A stretch of 64,000 bases of DNA. Source: Pseudomonas sp. MWU13-2105 (GTDB lineage Bacteria > Pseudomonadota > Gammaproteobacteria > Pseudomonadales > Pseudomonadaceae). The DNA lies in the NCBI RefSeq assembly GCF_023242315.1, contig NZ_JALLIY010000017.1, positions 62,001-126,000 of the forward strand, given 5' to 3'. Positions 15,633 through 24,664 of the stretch are shown piece by piece. The position numbers and the translations under genes are program-made. The stretch's first letter is position 1. Each line of letters opens with the position of its first letter. The notes beneath the pieces are model-generated. The model searched no databases. It saw only the letters and a program-made list of their open reading frames with translations, and had not been told where the DNA came from.

Positions 15633-16967
15633 TCAGTCGGCGAGGTTGGGGATCTTGCGCGGTGCCATGAAGTACAGCCAGAGCAGGGCAATGAAGTACA
15701 TCGCCGGGATCAGGGTGAACAACACGGCGTAGTTGTTGTTGGTGACGGTCAGGATGTAGCCCACCAGTTGGGTCATGAACATGCCGCCGATGGCCGCGCA
15801 CATGCCGCCGAAACCGAATACCGTGCTCATCATGTGCTTGGGGGTGTAGTCCATCACCAGGCTCCAGATGTTCGCGGTCCAGGCCTGGTGCGCGCCGATG
15901 GCCAGGGAGATTGCGCCCACGGCGACCCACAGGTGGCTGGCACCGGCCGCCATCACCACGCCAACGATGCAGCAGGCGAACAGCAGCATCGACAGCAGGC
16001 GGGCGCGGATCGGGTTGAGCCCGCGGCCGATCAGGAACGAGGAGAGGATGCCGCCGCCGACACTGCCGAAGTCGGCGGTCAGGTAGATGATGATCAGCGG
16101 GATGCCCATCTGCGTCACGCTGATACCCAGGTTGTATTGCTGGTTGAGGAACGGCGGCAGCCAGTACAGGTAGAACCAGAACACCGGTGCGGTGAGCGAG
16201 TAGGCCAGGGCGAAGGCCCAGGTGCCGCGCATGCGCAGGATTCGTGAGAAGGGTACGGCGGGTTGGGCCGGTTCGACTTCCTGCTGGATATACGCCAGCT
16301 CCGACGACTTCACCGAAGGATGCTCTTGCGGGTCGAAATATTTCAAGCCCCAGCACACCAGCCAGATACCGCCCAGCGCCGACATGCAGAGGAACGCCGC
16401 CTGCCAGCCCCATACCTGCAGGATCAACGGCAGCAGCATGGGCGTGAACATCGCGCCGACGTTGGTCCCGGCATTGAAGATGCCGGTGGCCACCGCGCGT
16501 TCACCGGCCGGGAACCACAGGCGGGTGGTTTTCACACAGGCCGGGTAGTTGGCGGCTTCGGTCAGGCCGAGAATCAGCCGGCAGACCATGAAACCCAGTG
16601 CCGAAGTCGCTAGGCCGTGGGCGCCGGTCGCCAGGCTCCAGAGCAGCACGGAGAGGAAGAACACCCGCTTCACGCCGATCTTGTCGATCAGTCGCCCTTG
16701 CAGGACGAAACCCACGGCGTAGCCGACCTGGAACCAGAAGTTGATGTTGGCGTAGTCCATCGCCGTCCAGCTCATTTCCTTGGCCAGGATGGGTTGCATG
16801 ACGCCCAGGGCGGCGCGGTCGATGTAATTCAGGGTGGTGGCGAAAAATACCAGGGCCAGCATGCCCCAGCGGGTGGTGCCGACAGCCATGGCGCCACGAA
16901 TCTTGTCGGCGATACCGCCGCGGGTGCTGCCCTGGGGGACAGGGGAGCTTTGTGAAGTCGAGAGCAT
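15633..16967 (-). CDS. MFS transporter, ACS (anion:cation symporter) type
   Basis: 444 residues, twelve predicted transmembrane segments. FFATTLNYIDRAALGVMQP near residue 41, then GFVLQGRLIDKIGVKRVF, are the typical ACS-family (glucarate, galactonate, hexuronate and other organic anions) start and loop 2-3 motif. It is divergent from quiC and shares with it a gap that carries the TetR-like operator found also before aroQ, so quinate, shikimate or dehydroshikimate uptake is the best inference. Confidence 0.85.
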   Translation of the reverse strand: MLSTSQSSPVPQGSTRGGIADKIRGAMAVGTTRWGMLALVFFATTLNYIDRAALGVMQPILAKEMSWTAMDYANINFWFQVGYAVGFVLQGRLIDKIGVKRVFFLSVLLWSLATGAHGLATSALGFMVCRLILGLTEAANYPACVKTTRLWFPAGERAVATGIFNAGTNVGAMFTPMLLPLILQVWGWQAAFLCMSALGGIWLVCWGLKYFDPQEHPSVKSSELAYIQQEVEPAQPAVPFSRILRMRGTWAFALAYSLTAPVFWFYLYWLPPFLNQQYNLGISVTQMGIPLIIIYLTADFGSVGGGILSSFLIGRGLNPIRARLLSMLLFACCIVGVVMAAGASHLWVAVGAISLAIGAHQAWTANIWSLVMDYTPKHMMSTVFGFGGMCAAIGGMFMTQLVGYILTVTNNNYAVLFTLIPAMYFIALLWLYFMAPRKIPNLAD

Positions 16968-17107
16968 GAGCGATTACCCGTTTTTTGGAATTGTCTGGGT
17001 GTGTTTCTGCAGCGGTTGAAGCATTGCCTTGGCCGGGATGATGGTGCGCAGTGGACAAAAAACCGTCAATTCGCTGCGGGCTATTGTGGTCGATAATCGC
17101 ACACAAA

Positions 17108-17124
17108 ACTAACTAGTTCGTACA
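17108..17124. promoter_or_regulatory. TetR-type operator in the transporter/quiC gap
   Basis: ACTAACTAGTTCGTACA (palindromic core AACTAGTT) matches 13 of 17 positions, on the opposite strand, with TGTACTAACTGGTTAAT in the aroQ promoter. The 336-base gap 16968-17303 otherwise holds a REPIN-like element and no gene. Confidence 0.6.
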
Positions 17125-17172
17125 CTTCGATTGAAGTCCGGGTTCCCCTGCATCAATAATTCGCTCAGCTCT

Positions 17173-17256
17173 TGAGGCTGGTCTTGCCGGCGATGAGGCC
17201 CGTGAGCCTGGCGGCGCCTGACTGGCCACTATCGCCGGCAAGCCAACTGCCGCAAG
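17173..17256. repeat. Diverged REPIN
   Basis: GAGGCTGGTCTTGCCGGCGA faces TATCGCCGGCAAGCCAACTG. It sits just upstream of quiC. Confidence 0.6.
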
Positions 17257-17303
17257 GCCGGTGTCTCGCCACAATAATAATGCCCACTGTCGGGAGTCGT
17301 CAT

Positions 17304-19214
17304 ATGCAGCGTTCCATTGCCACCGTGTCCCTGAGTGGCACCTTGCCGGAAAAACTCGAAGCCATTGCCGCCGCCGGGTTCGACGGTGTGGAGATCTTCG
17401 AAAACGATCTGTTGTATTACGACGGCAGCCCGCGGGAAATCCGCCAGATGTGCGCCGACCTGGGGATTGCCATCACCCTGTTCCAGCCATTTCGCGACTT
17501 TGAAGGCTGCCGCCGCGAGCGTTTGCCGCGCAACCTTGAGCGCGCCGAGCGCAAGTTCGACCTGATGCAGGAACTGGGCACTGACCTGGTGCTGGTGTGC
17601 AGCAATGCGTCGGCCGACAGCGTCGGCGACCGACCGATCCTGGTCGACGACTTGCGCCTGCTGGCTGAGCGCGCCGGTGCCCGTGGCCTGCGTATTGGTT
17701 ATGAGGCCCTGGCCTGGGGCCGGCACGTCAATACCTACCAACAGGTCTGGGAGATTGTCCGCCAGGCCGATCATCCGAACCTCGGGGTGCTGCTCGACAG
17801 TTTCCATACCCTGTCGCTCAAGGGCGATCCGAGCGCCATCGCGCAGATCCCCGGCGACAAGATCTTTTTCGTGCAAATGGCCGACGCGCCGATCCTGGCG
17901 ATGGACGTGCTGGAGTGGAGCCGGCATTTCCGCTGCTTCCCGGGGCAGGGTGAGTTCGATCTGCCGGGCTTCCTCGCGCCGATCATCAAGAGTGGCTATA
18001 CCGGGCCGCTGTCCCTGGAGATCTTCAACGACGGTTTTCGCGCCGCCCCGCCCCGGGCCAATGCCGCCGACGGCTTGCGTTCGTTGCTGTACCTGGAAGA
18101 GAAAACCCGCGAACTGCTGGCGCAAGAGGCCGAGCCGGTGGCCAATCTCGAGACCTTGTTCTGCGCGCCTGCGGTCAGTGAAAACGATGGCATCGAATTC
18201 CTCGAGTTCGCCGTGGATGAAAGCCTGGGCGCCAAGCTGACCCTCTGGCTGGAACGCCTGGGCTTTGCCAAGGCCGGGCAGCACCGCTCGAAAAGCGTCA
18301 GTCTGTTGCGTCAAGGCGATATCAACCTGATCCTCAACTCCGAACCCTACTCGTTTGCCCACAGTTTCTTCGAGGCGCATGGCCCGTCCTTGTGTGCCAC
18401 GGCGATCCGGGTCAACGACAGCGCCAGCGCCCTGTCCCGGGCCGTGGCCTACAAGGGCCAGCCCTATCGTGGCCTGGTCGGGCCGAACGAACTGGAGCTG
18501 GCGGCGGTGCGGGCGCCGGATGGCAGCCTGATCTACCTGGTGGACCAGGACGCTACCGGGCAGAAACTCTATGCCACCGATTTCAACCTGCTGCCCGTCA
18601 CGCCTTCACGCGCGGGTCTCAAGCGCATCGACCACATGGCCATGGCGCTGCCCGCCGACAGCCTCGACAGTTGGGTGCTGTTCTACAAGAGCCTGCTGGA
18701 TTTCGAAGCCGACGATGAAGTGGTGCTGCCCGATCCCTATGGCCTGGTGAAGAGCCGGGCACTGCGCAGCCGCTGTAGCTCGATCCGCCTGCCGCTGAAC
18801 ATTTCCGAGAACCGCAACACGGCGATTTCCCATGCGCTGTCGAGCTACCGTGGCTCTGGCGTGCACCATATCGCCTTTGACTGTGACGATATTTTCGCCG
18901 AGGTCAGCCGGGCGAAGGCAGCGGGCGTGCCGTTGCTGGACATCCCGCTCAACTATTACGACGATCTGGCCGCGCGCTTCGATTTCGACGATGAGTTCCT
19001 CAGCGAACTGGCCTACTACAACGTCTTGTATGACCGCGATCCCCAGGGCGGCGAGCTGTTCCACGTGTACACCGAGCCGTTCGAGGGGCGCTTCTTCTTC
19101 GAGATCCTGCAACGGCGCAATGGTTATGCCGGATATGGCGCGGCGAACGTGGCGGTACGCCTGGCGGCGATGGCCAAGTCCCGCAGTGGTGGGGTGCGGC
19201 AGGCCAGGTTGTAG
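17304..19214 (+). CDS. quiC: 3-Dehydroshikimate dehydratase (fused isomerase/HPPD-like domains)
   Basis: 636 residues. The N-terminal ~290 residues form a xylose-isomerase-like TIM barrel (GFDGVEIFENDLLYYDGSP; metal ligands in IGYEALAWGRHV and VLLDSFHTL, and GPLSLEIFND). The C-terminal ~300 residues are two VOC folds like 4-hydroxyphenylpyruvate dioxygenase, with the His/His/Glu pattern KRIDHMAMAL, GVHHIAFD and FFEILQRR. This fusion is the Pseudomonas QuiC1 type, which converts 3-dehydroshikimate to protocatechuate. Start is ATG 17304 with GGGAG eight bases upstream. A long frame continues upstream without conservation. Confidence 0.9.
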   Translation: MQRSIATVSLSGTLPEKLEAIAAAGFDGVEIFENDLLYYDGSPREIRQMCADLGIAITLFQPFRDFEGCRRERLPRNLERAERKFDLMQELGTDLVLVCSNASADSVGDRPILVDDLRLLAERAGARGLRIGYEALAWGRHVNTYQQVWEIVRQADHPNLGVLLDSFHTLSLKGDPSAIAQIPGDKIFFVQMADAPILAMDVLEWSRHFRCFPGQGEFDLPGFLAPIIKSGYTGPLSLEIFNDGFRAAPPRANAADGLRSLLYLEEKTRELLAQEAEPVANLETLFCAPAVSENDGIEFLEFAVDESLGAKLTLWLERLGFAKAGQHRSKSVSLLRQGDINLILNSEPYSFAHSFFEAHGPSLCATAIRVNDSASALSRAVAYKGQPYRGLVGPNELELAAVRAPDGSLIYLVDQDATGQKLYATDFNLLPVTPSRAGLKRIDHMAMALPADSLDSWVLFYKSLLDFEADDEVVLPDPYGLVKSRALRSRCSSIRLPLNISENRNTAISHALSSYRGSGVHHIAFDCDDIFAEVSRAKAAGVPLLDIPLNYYDDLAARFDFDDEFLSELAYYNVLYDRDPQGGELFHVYTEPFEGRFFFEILQRRNGYAGYGAANVAVRLAAMAKSRSGGVRQARL

Positions 19215-19319
19215 GCTTTTGGGATGCAGGAGATAGGAATTGGCCTGTCTACCTGCTTCCTTCGTTGTGGGACGCAGCCCATAATCGCCAGCATCTGCTG
19301 AGAAGGCCGTGAGCCCAGA

Positions 19320-19997
19320 ATGACCATGACTTCAGAACTTACCGCCATGCCCGACGCGCCGCCCGTCGTACCGCGCAAGAGTCGCAAGAACAACCCCGAG
19401 AAGACCCGCGAAAACATCCTCCAGGAAGCGATTGTCGAGTTCGTCCAGCAAGGGCTCTCCGGCGCGCGGGTCGATGCGATTGCCGAGCGCACCCATACCT
19501 CGAAACGAATGATCTATTACTATTTCGGGAGCAAGGAGCGGCTCTATGTCGAGGTACTGGAGAAGCTCTATGGCGATATCCGCAGCACCGAAAGCCGCCT
19601 GAATCTGACGGAGCTGGAACCACGGGAGGCGATTCGACGGATGGTGGAATTCACCTTCGATCACCACGACCGCAATGTCGATTTCGTCCGGATCGTCAGC
19701 ATCGAAAATATCCACAAGGGCGAGTACGTCAAGCAATCGAAGGCGATTCGCTCGTTGAACGTCACTATCCTGACCGCCCTGGGCGAGATCCTCCAGCGTG
19801 GTGCGCGGCAGGGGTTGTTCCGCAGTGGCCTGGAGCCGCTGGACGTGCACCTGCTGGTGAGTTCGTTCTGTTTCTATCGGGTCTCGAACCGCCACACCAT
19901 CGGCGAGATCTTCCAGCTCGACTTCTCGGACGAGCAGATCAAGGCGCGGCATCGGGAGATGATTTGCGAGTCGGTGTTGAGGTATTTGCAGGCCTGA
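19320..19997 (+). CDS. TetR-family regulator of the quinate/shikimate genes
   Basis: 225 residues. The N-terminal tail is Pro/Lys rich, followed by the TetR helix-turn-helix (about 23-70: KTRENILQEAIVEFVQQGL, then VDAIAERTHTSKRMIYYYFGSKERLY). The C-terminal ligand domain is of the TetR_C_33-like/NalD type. It lies between quiC and the dehydrogenase/aroQ pair. The palindromic operator copies at 17108-17124 and 21421-21437 are the expected targets; the inducer would be a hydroaromatic acid. Both are inference. Confidence 0.85.
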   Translation: MTMTSELTAMPDAPPVVPRKSRKNNPEKTRENILQEAIVEFVQQGLSGARVDAIAERTHTSKRMIYYYFGSKERLYVEVLEKLYGDIRSTESRLNLTELEPREAIRRMVEFTFDHHDRNVDFVRIVSIENIHKGEYVKQSKAIRSLNVTILTALGEILQRGARQGLFRSGLEPLDVHLLVSSFCFYRVSNRHTIGEIFQLDFSDEQIKARHREMICESVLRYLQA

Positions 19998-20056
19998 GTG
20001 CCCCTGCATTGACCCGTGCTGAGCTTTATTTTGCATAAAGCTCAGCTCGCTGAGTC

Positions 20057-20911
20057 TCACAGACTCTGAAAGTGCTCCAGCATCCGCTGTGAATCCGCGG
20101 TTACGCCACTGAACAGCTCGAATGCCTTGACCGCCTGGAACACCGCCATTGTCCCGCCGTCCAGCGTGCGGCAACCGAGGGCCCGGGCGTTGCGCAGCAG
20201 TTCGGTCTCCAGTGGGAAATACACGATCTCCGCGACCCATAGTTCGGCGCGCAGCAACTCCAGTGGTACCGGCATGCCCGGCAGCTTGGCCATGCCCATC
20301 GGCGTGGTATTGACCAGGCCATCGGCCTGCGCCATGGCCGTGGGCAAGTCGCCCCCGGCCCTGGCCCGGCCACCGGCAAAATGTTGATTGAGGTTGTCCG
20401 CCAGGCTTTGTGCGCGGCTGTTGTCCACGTCGAAGATCGTCAACTGTCCTACGCCTTCGCCAAGCAGCGCATGAGCCACCGCCGCGCCCGCGCCGCCGGC
20501 GCCCATTTGCACCACGCGCTGCAGCGCGACGCCCTTGAGCCCACGGCGAAAACCTTCGGCAAACCCCAGGCAGTCGGTGTTGTGGCCCACCCGTTTGCCA
20601 TCCTTGAGCAGCACCGTGTTTACCGCGCCAATCCCCCGGGCCTCCGGGGACAGCTCATCGAGCAACGGAATAATCGCCTGCTTGCAGGGAAAGGTGATGT
20701 TCAGGCCGGTGAAGGCCATGCGTTCGGCGGCCAGCAACAGTTCGGGCAGGGCATTGCTGTCCAGCTGCAACGGGTCCAGGTCGATCAGCCGATACAGGTA
20801 GCGCAGCCCCTGGGCATCGCCCTCGCGTTCATGCAGGGCCGGCGTGCGCGAAGCCTGGATACCGGCACCGATCAGCCCCGCCAATACGCTTTTGCTGTGG
20901 TTTTGCGACAT
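20057..20911 (-). CDS. Shikimate/quinate dehydrogenase, catabolic type
   Basis: 284 residues. The substrate-binding stretch SRTPALHEREG (about 21-31), NITFPCKQ (catalytic Lys), AVNTVLL, HNTDCLGF (catalytic Asp) and GTMAVFQAVKAF are all intact. The cofactor loop QMGAGGAGAAVAHALL binds NAD(P). The SRTPALHE..G pattern instead of the biosynthetic GNPI(A/S)HS form resembles Corynebacterium QsuD and Pseudomonas RifI2 enzymes, which oxidise shikimate or quinate. Start is ATG 20911. It is five bases downstream of aroQ and cotranscribed. Confidence 0.85.
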   Translation of the reverse strand: MSQNHSKSVLAGLIGAGIQASRTPALHEREGDAQGLRYLYRLIDLDPLQLDSNALPELLLAAERMAFTGLNITFPCKQAIIPLLDELSPEARGIGAVNTVLLKDGKRVGHNTDCLGFAEGFRRGLKGVALQRVVQMGAGGAGAAVAHALLGEGVGQLTIFDVDNSRAQSLADNLNQHFAGGRARAGGDLPTAMAQADGLVNTTPMGMAKLPGMPVPLELLRAELWVAEIVYFPLETELLRNARALGCRTLDGGTMAVFQAVKAFELFSGVTADSQRMLEHFQSL

Positions 20912-20916
20912 TGCAT

Positions 20917-21357
20917 TTATCCCTTCAATTTCTGGCTGAAATAGTCCAGCGCCAGGCGATAGCCATGGCTGCCGAACCCGCACATCACCCCGGTGGCGAT
21001 GGACGATACGAATGAGTGATGGCGGAACAGTTCGCGGGCATGGACATTGGATAGGTGCACTTCGATCACCGGCAATTCGCTGGCCACCAGCGCATCGCGG
21101 ATCGCCACCGAGGTGTGGGTCCAGGCGGCCGGATTGATGACGATCCCGGCGCAACGGCCACGGGCCGCGTGAATCCAGTCGAGCAGTTCGCCTTCATGGT
21201 TGGTCTGGCGAAACTCCACGGTCAGGCCCAGTTCAGTGGCCGCGCGACCGCACAGGGCGGAAAGGTCCGCCAGGGTTTCGTGGCCGTAGGTCGCCGGCTC
21301 GCGCACGCCGAGCAGGTTCAGGTTCGGGCCGTTGAGCACCAGGACGATAGGGGGCAT
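20917..21357 (-). CDS. aroQ: 3-Dehydroquinate dehydratase, type II
   Basis: 146 residues, the standard type II length. Active-site stretches NGPNLNLLGVREPATYG (catalytic Arg and Tyr), NHEGELLDWIH, NPAAWTHTSVAIRDAL and EVHLSNVHARELFRHHS are intact. It converts 3-dehydroquinate to 3-dehydroshikimate, reversibly. Its place beside the catabolic dehydrogenase and quiC points to a degradative role, presumably in addition to a biosynthetic aroQ elsewhere. Its promoter carries the shared operator. Confidence 0.93.
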   Translation of the reverse strand: MPPIVLVLNGPNLNLLGVREPATYGHETLADLSALCGRAATELGLTVEFRQTNHEGELLDWIHAARGRCAGIVINPAAWTHTSVAIRDALVASELPVIEVHLSNVHARELFRHHSFVSSIATGVMCGFGSHGYRLALDYFSQKLKG

Positions 21358-21418
21358 GAGGAGATCTCCGTTGTTGTTTTTGGCTTGGACCGAAAGCTGA
21401 TCAGGTCTGCGGGAATAA

Positions 21419-21446
21419 AATGTACTAACTGGTTAATCCAAGTCAA
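21419..21446 (-). promoter_or_regulatory. aroQ promoter with operator in the spacer
   Basis: On the minus strand TTGACT (21441-21446) and TACATT (21419-21424) are separated by 16 bases. The palindromic operator at 21421-21437 (plus strand TGTACTAACTGGTTAAT) overlaps the spacer and -10, the classic position for repression. Confidence 0.6.
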
Positions 21447-21619
21447 ATGAACAGAGCACGCCAGGAAGAAACCACGTTGTTTAGTGTTCGATCAGCGAAC
21501 AGTTCCCGTGCGATCTTTCAGTGGAGGGGTCAACCAGTGATCGGCTGAGTGCTTGACGCGTTTCCATTCCAGGCGAATACTCGGCAAAAATTCATATAGA
21601 TGACTGGATAACTACAAAA

Positions 21620-22351
21620 ATGAATGCTCTTTCCAGCGATGCACGCCTGCCCCTTTATCAACGCCTGCGCGACGAGCTGGCCCGGCAAATTGCCAACAAC
21701 CGCTGGCGCCCGGGCGAAGCGATTCCCACCGAAGCGGTGCTGGCCGGCGAATACCAGCTGTCCATCGGCACCGTGCGCAAGGCCATCGACAAGCTGGTGG
21801 AAGAGCGCGTCCTCGAACGCCATCAAGGCCGCGGTACCTTTATCCGCCGTCCGCAGTTCCAGTCTTCGCTGTTCCGCTTTTTCCGCTTCCAGACCCTGGC
21901 CGGTGAGCGCCAGGTACCCGAAAGCCGCATCCTCAATATCGACTCCCTGTCCGCGCCCTCGGCGGTCAGCCAGGCCCTGGGGCTGCCGCCCGAGGCCGAG
22001 GTGATTCGCCTGGTCCGTCTGCGCCTGCTGGAAGGCACGCCAGTGCTGGCCGAGGAAATCTGGCTGCCCAAGGCGCCGTTCCAGGCCTTGCTGGACGCTG
22101 ACCTGGATCGCCAGGGGCCGCTGCTCTATCCGATCTACGAGGAGCTGTGCGGTCAGGTCGTCGCCTGTGCCGAGGAAACCCTCACCGCTGAAGTCGTGGG
22201 CGAGGTGCATGCGCGGCTGTTGCAGATCGACACCCACAGCCCGGTGGTGGTGATCGAGCGACTGGCCCGTGACTACGCTGGCCAGCCCCTGGAGTGGCGG
22301 CGTTCCCGTGGCCATGCCAGCCACTTCCGCTACAGCGTCGAGATCCGCTGA
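21620..22351 (+). CDS. GntR-family (HutC/UTRA) transcriptional regulator
   Basis: 243 residues: GntR winged helix (about 5-75, LYQRLRDELARQIANNRWRP then YQLSIGTVRKAIDKLVEE) and a UTRA effector domain (about 95-235). It is 41 bases upstream of, and on the same strand as, the MFS gene, so it probably regulates the transporter and amidohydrolase. Its effector is unknown. The gap 21358-21619 shows the aroQ promoter and nothing else recognised. Confidence 0.9.
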   Translation: MNALSSDARLPLYQRLRDELARQIANNRWRPGEAIPTEAVLAGEYQLSIGTVRKAIDKLVEERVLERHQGRGTFIRRPQFQSSLFRFFRFQTLAGERQVPESRILNIDSLSAPSAVSQALGLPPEAEVIRLVRLRLLEGTPVLAEEIWLPKAPFQALLDADLDRQGPLLYPIYEELCGQVVACAEETLTAEVVGEVHARLLQIDTHSPVVVIERLARDYAGQPLEWRRSRGHASHFRYSVEIR

Positions 22352-22392
22352 GCCCTGGGCGCGTCCCCGTTTACCTATAAGGATAAGAAATC

Positions 22393-23676
22393 ATGTTCAG
22401 TTGGTATCGCGACATCAGCTCGAGGGAGCGCAAGACATTCTGGGCCTGCTTTGGCGGCTGGTCCCTGGACGCACTGGAAGTGCAAATGTTCGGCCTGGCG
22501 ATCCCGGCCCTGATCGCCGCCTTCGCCCTGAGCAAGGGCGATGCCGGGCTGGTCAGCGGGGTGACCCTGGTGACCTCGGCCATTGGTGGCTGGCTCGGTG
22601 GCACGCTGTCCGACCGCTATGGTCGGGTCCGTACCTTGCAATGGATGATTCTCTGGTTCTCGCTGTTCACCTTCCTCTCGGCCTTTGTCAGCGGCTTCCA
22701 GCAGTTGCTGGTGGTCAAGGCGCTGCAAGGCTTCGGCATCGGTGGCGAGTGGGCGGCGGGCGCGGTGCTGATGGCCGAGACCATCCAGGCGCGGTTCCGC
22801 GGCAAGGTCATGGGCGCGGTCCAGAGCGCCTGGGCCATCGGCTGGGGCGCGGCGGTCGGGGTGTTCACGCTGATCTACACCTTCGTCCCCGAGGCCATGG
22901 CCTGGCGCGTGATGTTCCTGGTGGGCTTGTTGCCGGCGCTGCTGGTGATCTATGTGCGGCGCAGCGTGGTCGAACCCGATGGCACGCAACGCCAGGCCAA
23001 GGCCGCGGGCCGTGGCCTGTTGGCCTCGATGGCGGCGATCTTCCGTCCCGAGTTGCTGCGGGTAACGCTGCTCGGCGGCATCCTTGGCCTGGGCGCCCAT
23101 GGCGGCTACCACGCAGTGATGACCTGGCTGCCGACCTTCCTCAAGACCGAACGCAACCTTTCGGTATTGAGTTCCGGCGGTTACCTGGCGGTGATCATCG
23201 TCGCGTTCTGGTTCGGCTGTATCGTCAGCGGCCTGCTGCTGGACCGCATCGGTCGGCGCAAGAACATCATCCTCTTCGCTTTCTGCTGCGTGGTCACGGT
23301 GCAGTGCTATCTGTTCCTGCCGCTGAGCAACACGCAGATGCTGTTCCTCGGTTTTCCCCTGGGCTTCTTCGCCGCCGGAATCCCGGCCAGCCTCGGCTCG
23401 TTCTTCAATGAACTGTATCCGGCGGATGTGCGCGGTGCCGGGGTGGGCTTTTGCTACAACTTTGGGCGTGTGCTGTCGGCGGTGTTTCCGTTCATGGTCG
23501 GGCATATGAGCGAGTCGATGTCCCTCGGCTCGGCCATCGGCATCGATGCGGGGATCGCCTATGGCGTGGCGGTGCTGGCGGCGTTGGCCTTGCCGGAGAC
23601 CAGAGGGCGTAATTTGCAGGAGGTCGCGACGGAGACTGTGTCGGCCAAGGACGCCAATGTCAGCCAGTTATCCTGA
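22393..23676 (+). CDS. MFS transporter (sugar-porter/MHS-like organic acid uptake)
   Basis: 427 residues with twelve hydrophobic segments. GGWSLDALEVQMFGLAIP opens helix 1. GGTLSDRYGRVRTL is the MFS loop 2-3 signature, and GIGGEWAAGAVLMAE is the helix-4 motif common to MHS and aromatic/organic-acid permeases. GLLLDRIGRRKNI is the symmetric loop 8-9 motif. The AAGGATAAG region precedes the ATG. Its context with an amidohydrolase suggests uptake of a lactone, cyclic or aromatic acid; not provable from sequence. Confidence 0.87.
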   Translation: MFSWYRDISSRERKTFWACFGGWSLDALEVQMFGLAIPALIAAFALSKGDAGLVSGVTLVTSAIGGWLGGTLSDRYGRVRTLQWMILWFSLFTFLSAFVSGFQQLLVVKALQGFGIGGEWAAGAVLMAETIQARFRGKVMGAVQSAWAIGWGAAVGVFTLIYTFVPEAMAWRVMFLVGLLPALLVIYVRRSVVEPDGTQRQAKAAGRGLLASMAAIFRPELLRVTLLGGILGLGAHGGYHAVMTWLPTFLKTERNLSVLSSGGYLAVIIVAFWFGCIVSGLLLDRIGRRKNIILFAFCCVVTVQCYLFLPLSNTQMLFLGFPLGFFAAGIPASLGSFFNELYPADVRGAGVGFCYNFGRVLSAVFPFMVGHMSESMSLGSAIGIDAGIAYGVAVLAALALPETRGRNLQEVATETVSAKDANVSQLS

Positions 23677-23691
23677 GAATGACAAAACCCC

Positions 23692-23780
23692 TGTAGGAGC
23701 CAGCTTGCTGGCGAGGCGATCTGATGAGCGACATCGCCGTCGCCTGGAAAATCGCTATCGCCGGCAAGCTGGCTCCTGCT
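23692..23780. repeat. REPIN, TGTAGGAG type
   Basis: TGTAGGAGCCAGCTTGCTGG faces CGCCGGCAAGCTGGCTCCTG with GCGATGG-like inner ends. It separates the MFS and amidohydrolase genes. Confidence 0.8.
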
Positions 23781-23814
23781 GGGGGTGTATTCAACCTTTC
23801 CATAGATGAGTTCC

Positions 23815-24654
23815 ATGTCCGAGACTTGCCCATTGCCGATTCGCGGCATCGATGCCCATGCCCATGTTTTCCAACGTGGCCTGGGGCTTGCGGCCGTGCG
23901 CCGTTATGCGCCGGCCTACGATGCGACCCTGGCCGACTACCTGGAACGCTTGCGGGAAAACGACCTGAGCCACGGGGTGCTGGTGCAACCGAGTTTTCTC
24001 GGCAGCGACAACCGTTATCTGCTGGCGGCGTTGCAGCAGGCGCCCGAACGCTTGCGGGGCGTGGTGGTGGTCGAGCGCGATATTGCCTTCAGCGAGCTGG
24101 CGCGGATGGCCGGGCTCGGTGTCGCGGGCGTGCGCTTGAACCTGATGGGGCAGCCGTTGCCGGACTTTGCCGAGGCGTCGTGGCAGGTGTTTTTCGAGCA
24201 TTTGCGGCGTCTCGACTGGCATGTCGAAGTGCATCGCCAGTTGGAGGATCTACCGGTGTTGGTCGAGGGCCTGCTGGTGCTGGGATGCAAGGTGGTGGTC
24301 GATCATTTTGGCCGTCCCGATGCTCGGCTTGGGCTCGAGCAAGCGGCCTTTGCCCGTCTGCTTGCGCTGGGTGAAGGCGGGCGCTTGTGGATCAAGGTCT
24401 CGGGCATTTACCGGCTGGGTGGGACGTCGACGGAAAACCTGCATTTCGCGGAAAAGGCCTTGTCGCTGATGTTGCAAACCGTGGGCCCGGAGCGGCTGTT
24501 GTGGGGCAGCGATTGGCCGCATACCCAGCATGAGCAGGAGGTGAGTTTCGCCTCCGAGTTCGACTGTCTGCGCCGTTTGGCTTGCGCCGCACCGCTGCGC
24601 CAGCATCTGCTGTGCGACACGGCGGCCGAGTTGTTCGGGTTTGTGAGGGACTGA
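23815..24654 (+). CDS. Amidohydrolase-2 family metal-dependent hydrolase
   Basis: 279 residues from ATG 23815; ATG 23806 in the same frame would add three. The N-terminal GIDAHAHVFQRGL holds the HxH metal pair, KVVVDHFGRPD an active-site His, and WGSDWPHTQHEQ the final Asp near residue 235. This resembles the lactonase branch (2-pyrone-4,6-dicarboxylate and 4-sulfomuconolactone hydrolases). It hydrolyses a cyclic ester or a decarboxylation substrate that cannot be named. It is probably part of the GntR-MFS catabolic set. Confidence 0.83.
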   Translation: MSETCPLPIRGIDAHAHVFQRGLGLAAVRRYAPAYDATLADYLERLRENDLSHGVLVQPSFLGSDNRYLLAALQQAPERLRGVVVVERDIAFSELARMAGLGVAGVRLNLMGQPLPDFAEASWQVFFEHLRRLDWHVEVHRQLEDLPVLVEGLLVLGCKVVVDHFGRPDARLGLEQAAFARLLALGEGGRLWIKVSGIYRLGGTSTENLHFAEKALSLMLQTVGPERLLWGSDWPHTQHEQEVSFASEFDCLRRLACAAPLRQHLLCDTAAELFGFVRD

Positions 24655-24664
24655 ACTGGGTGGC

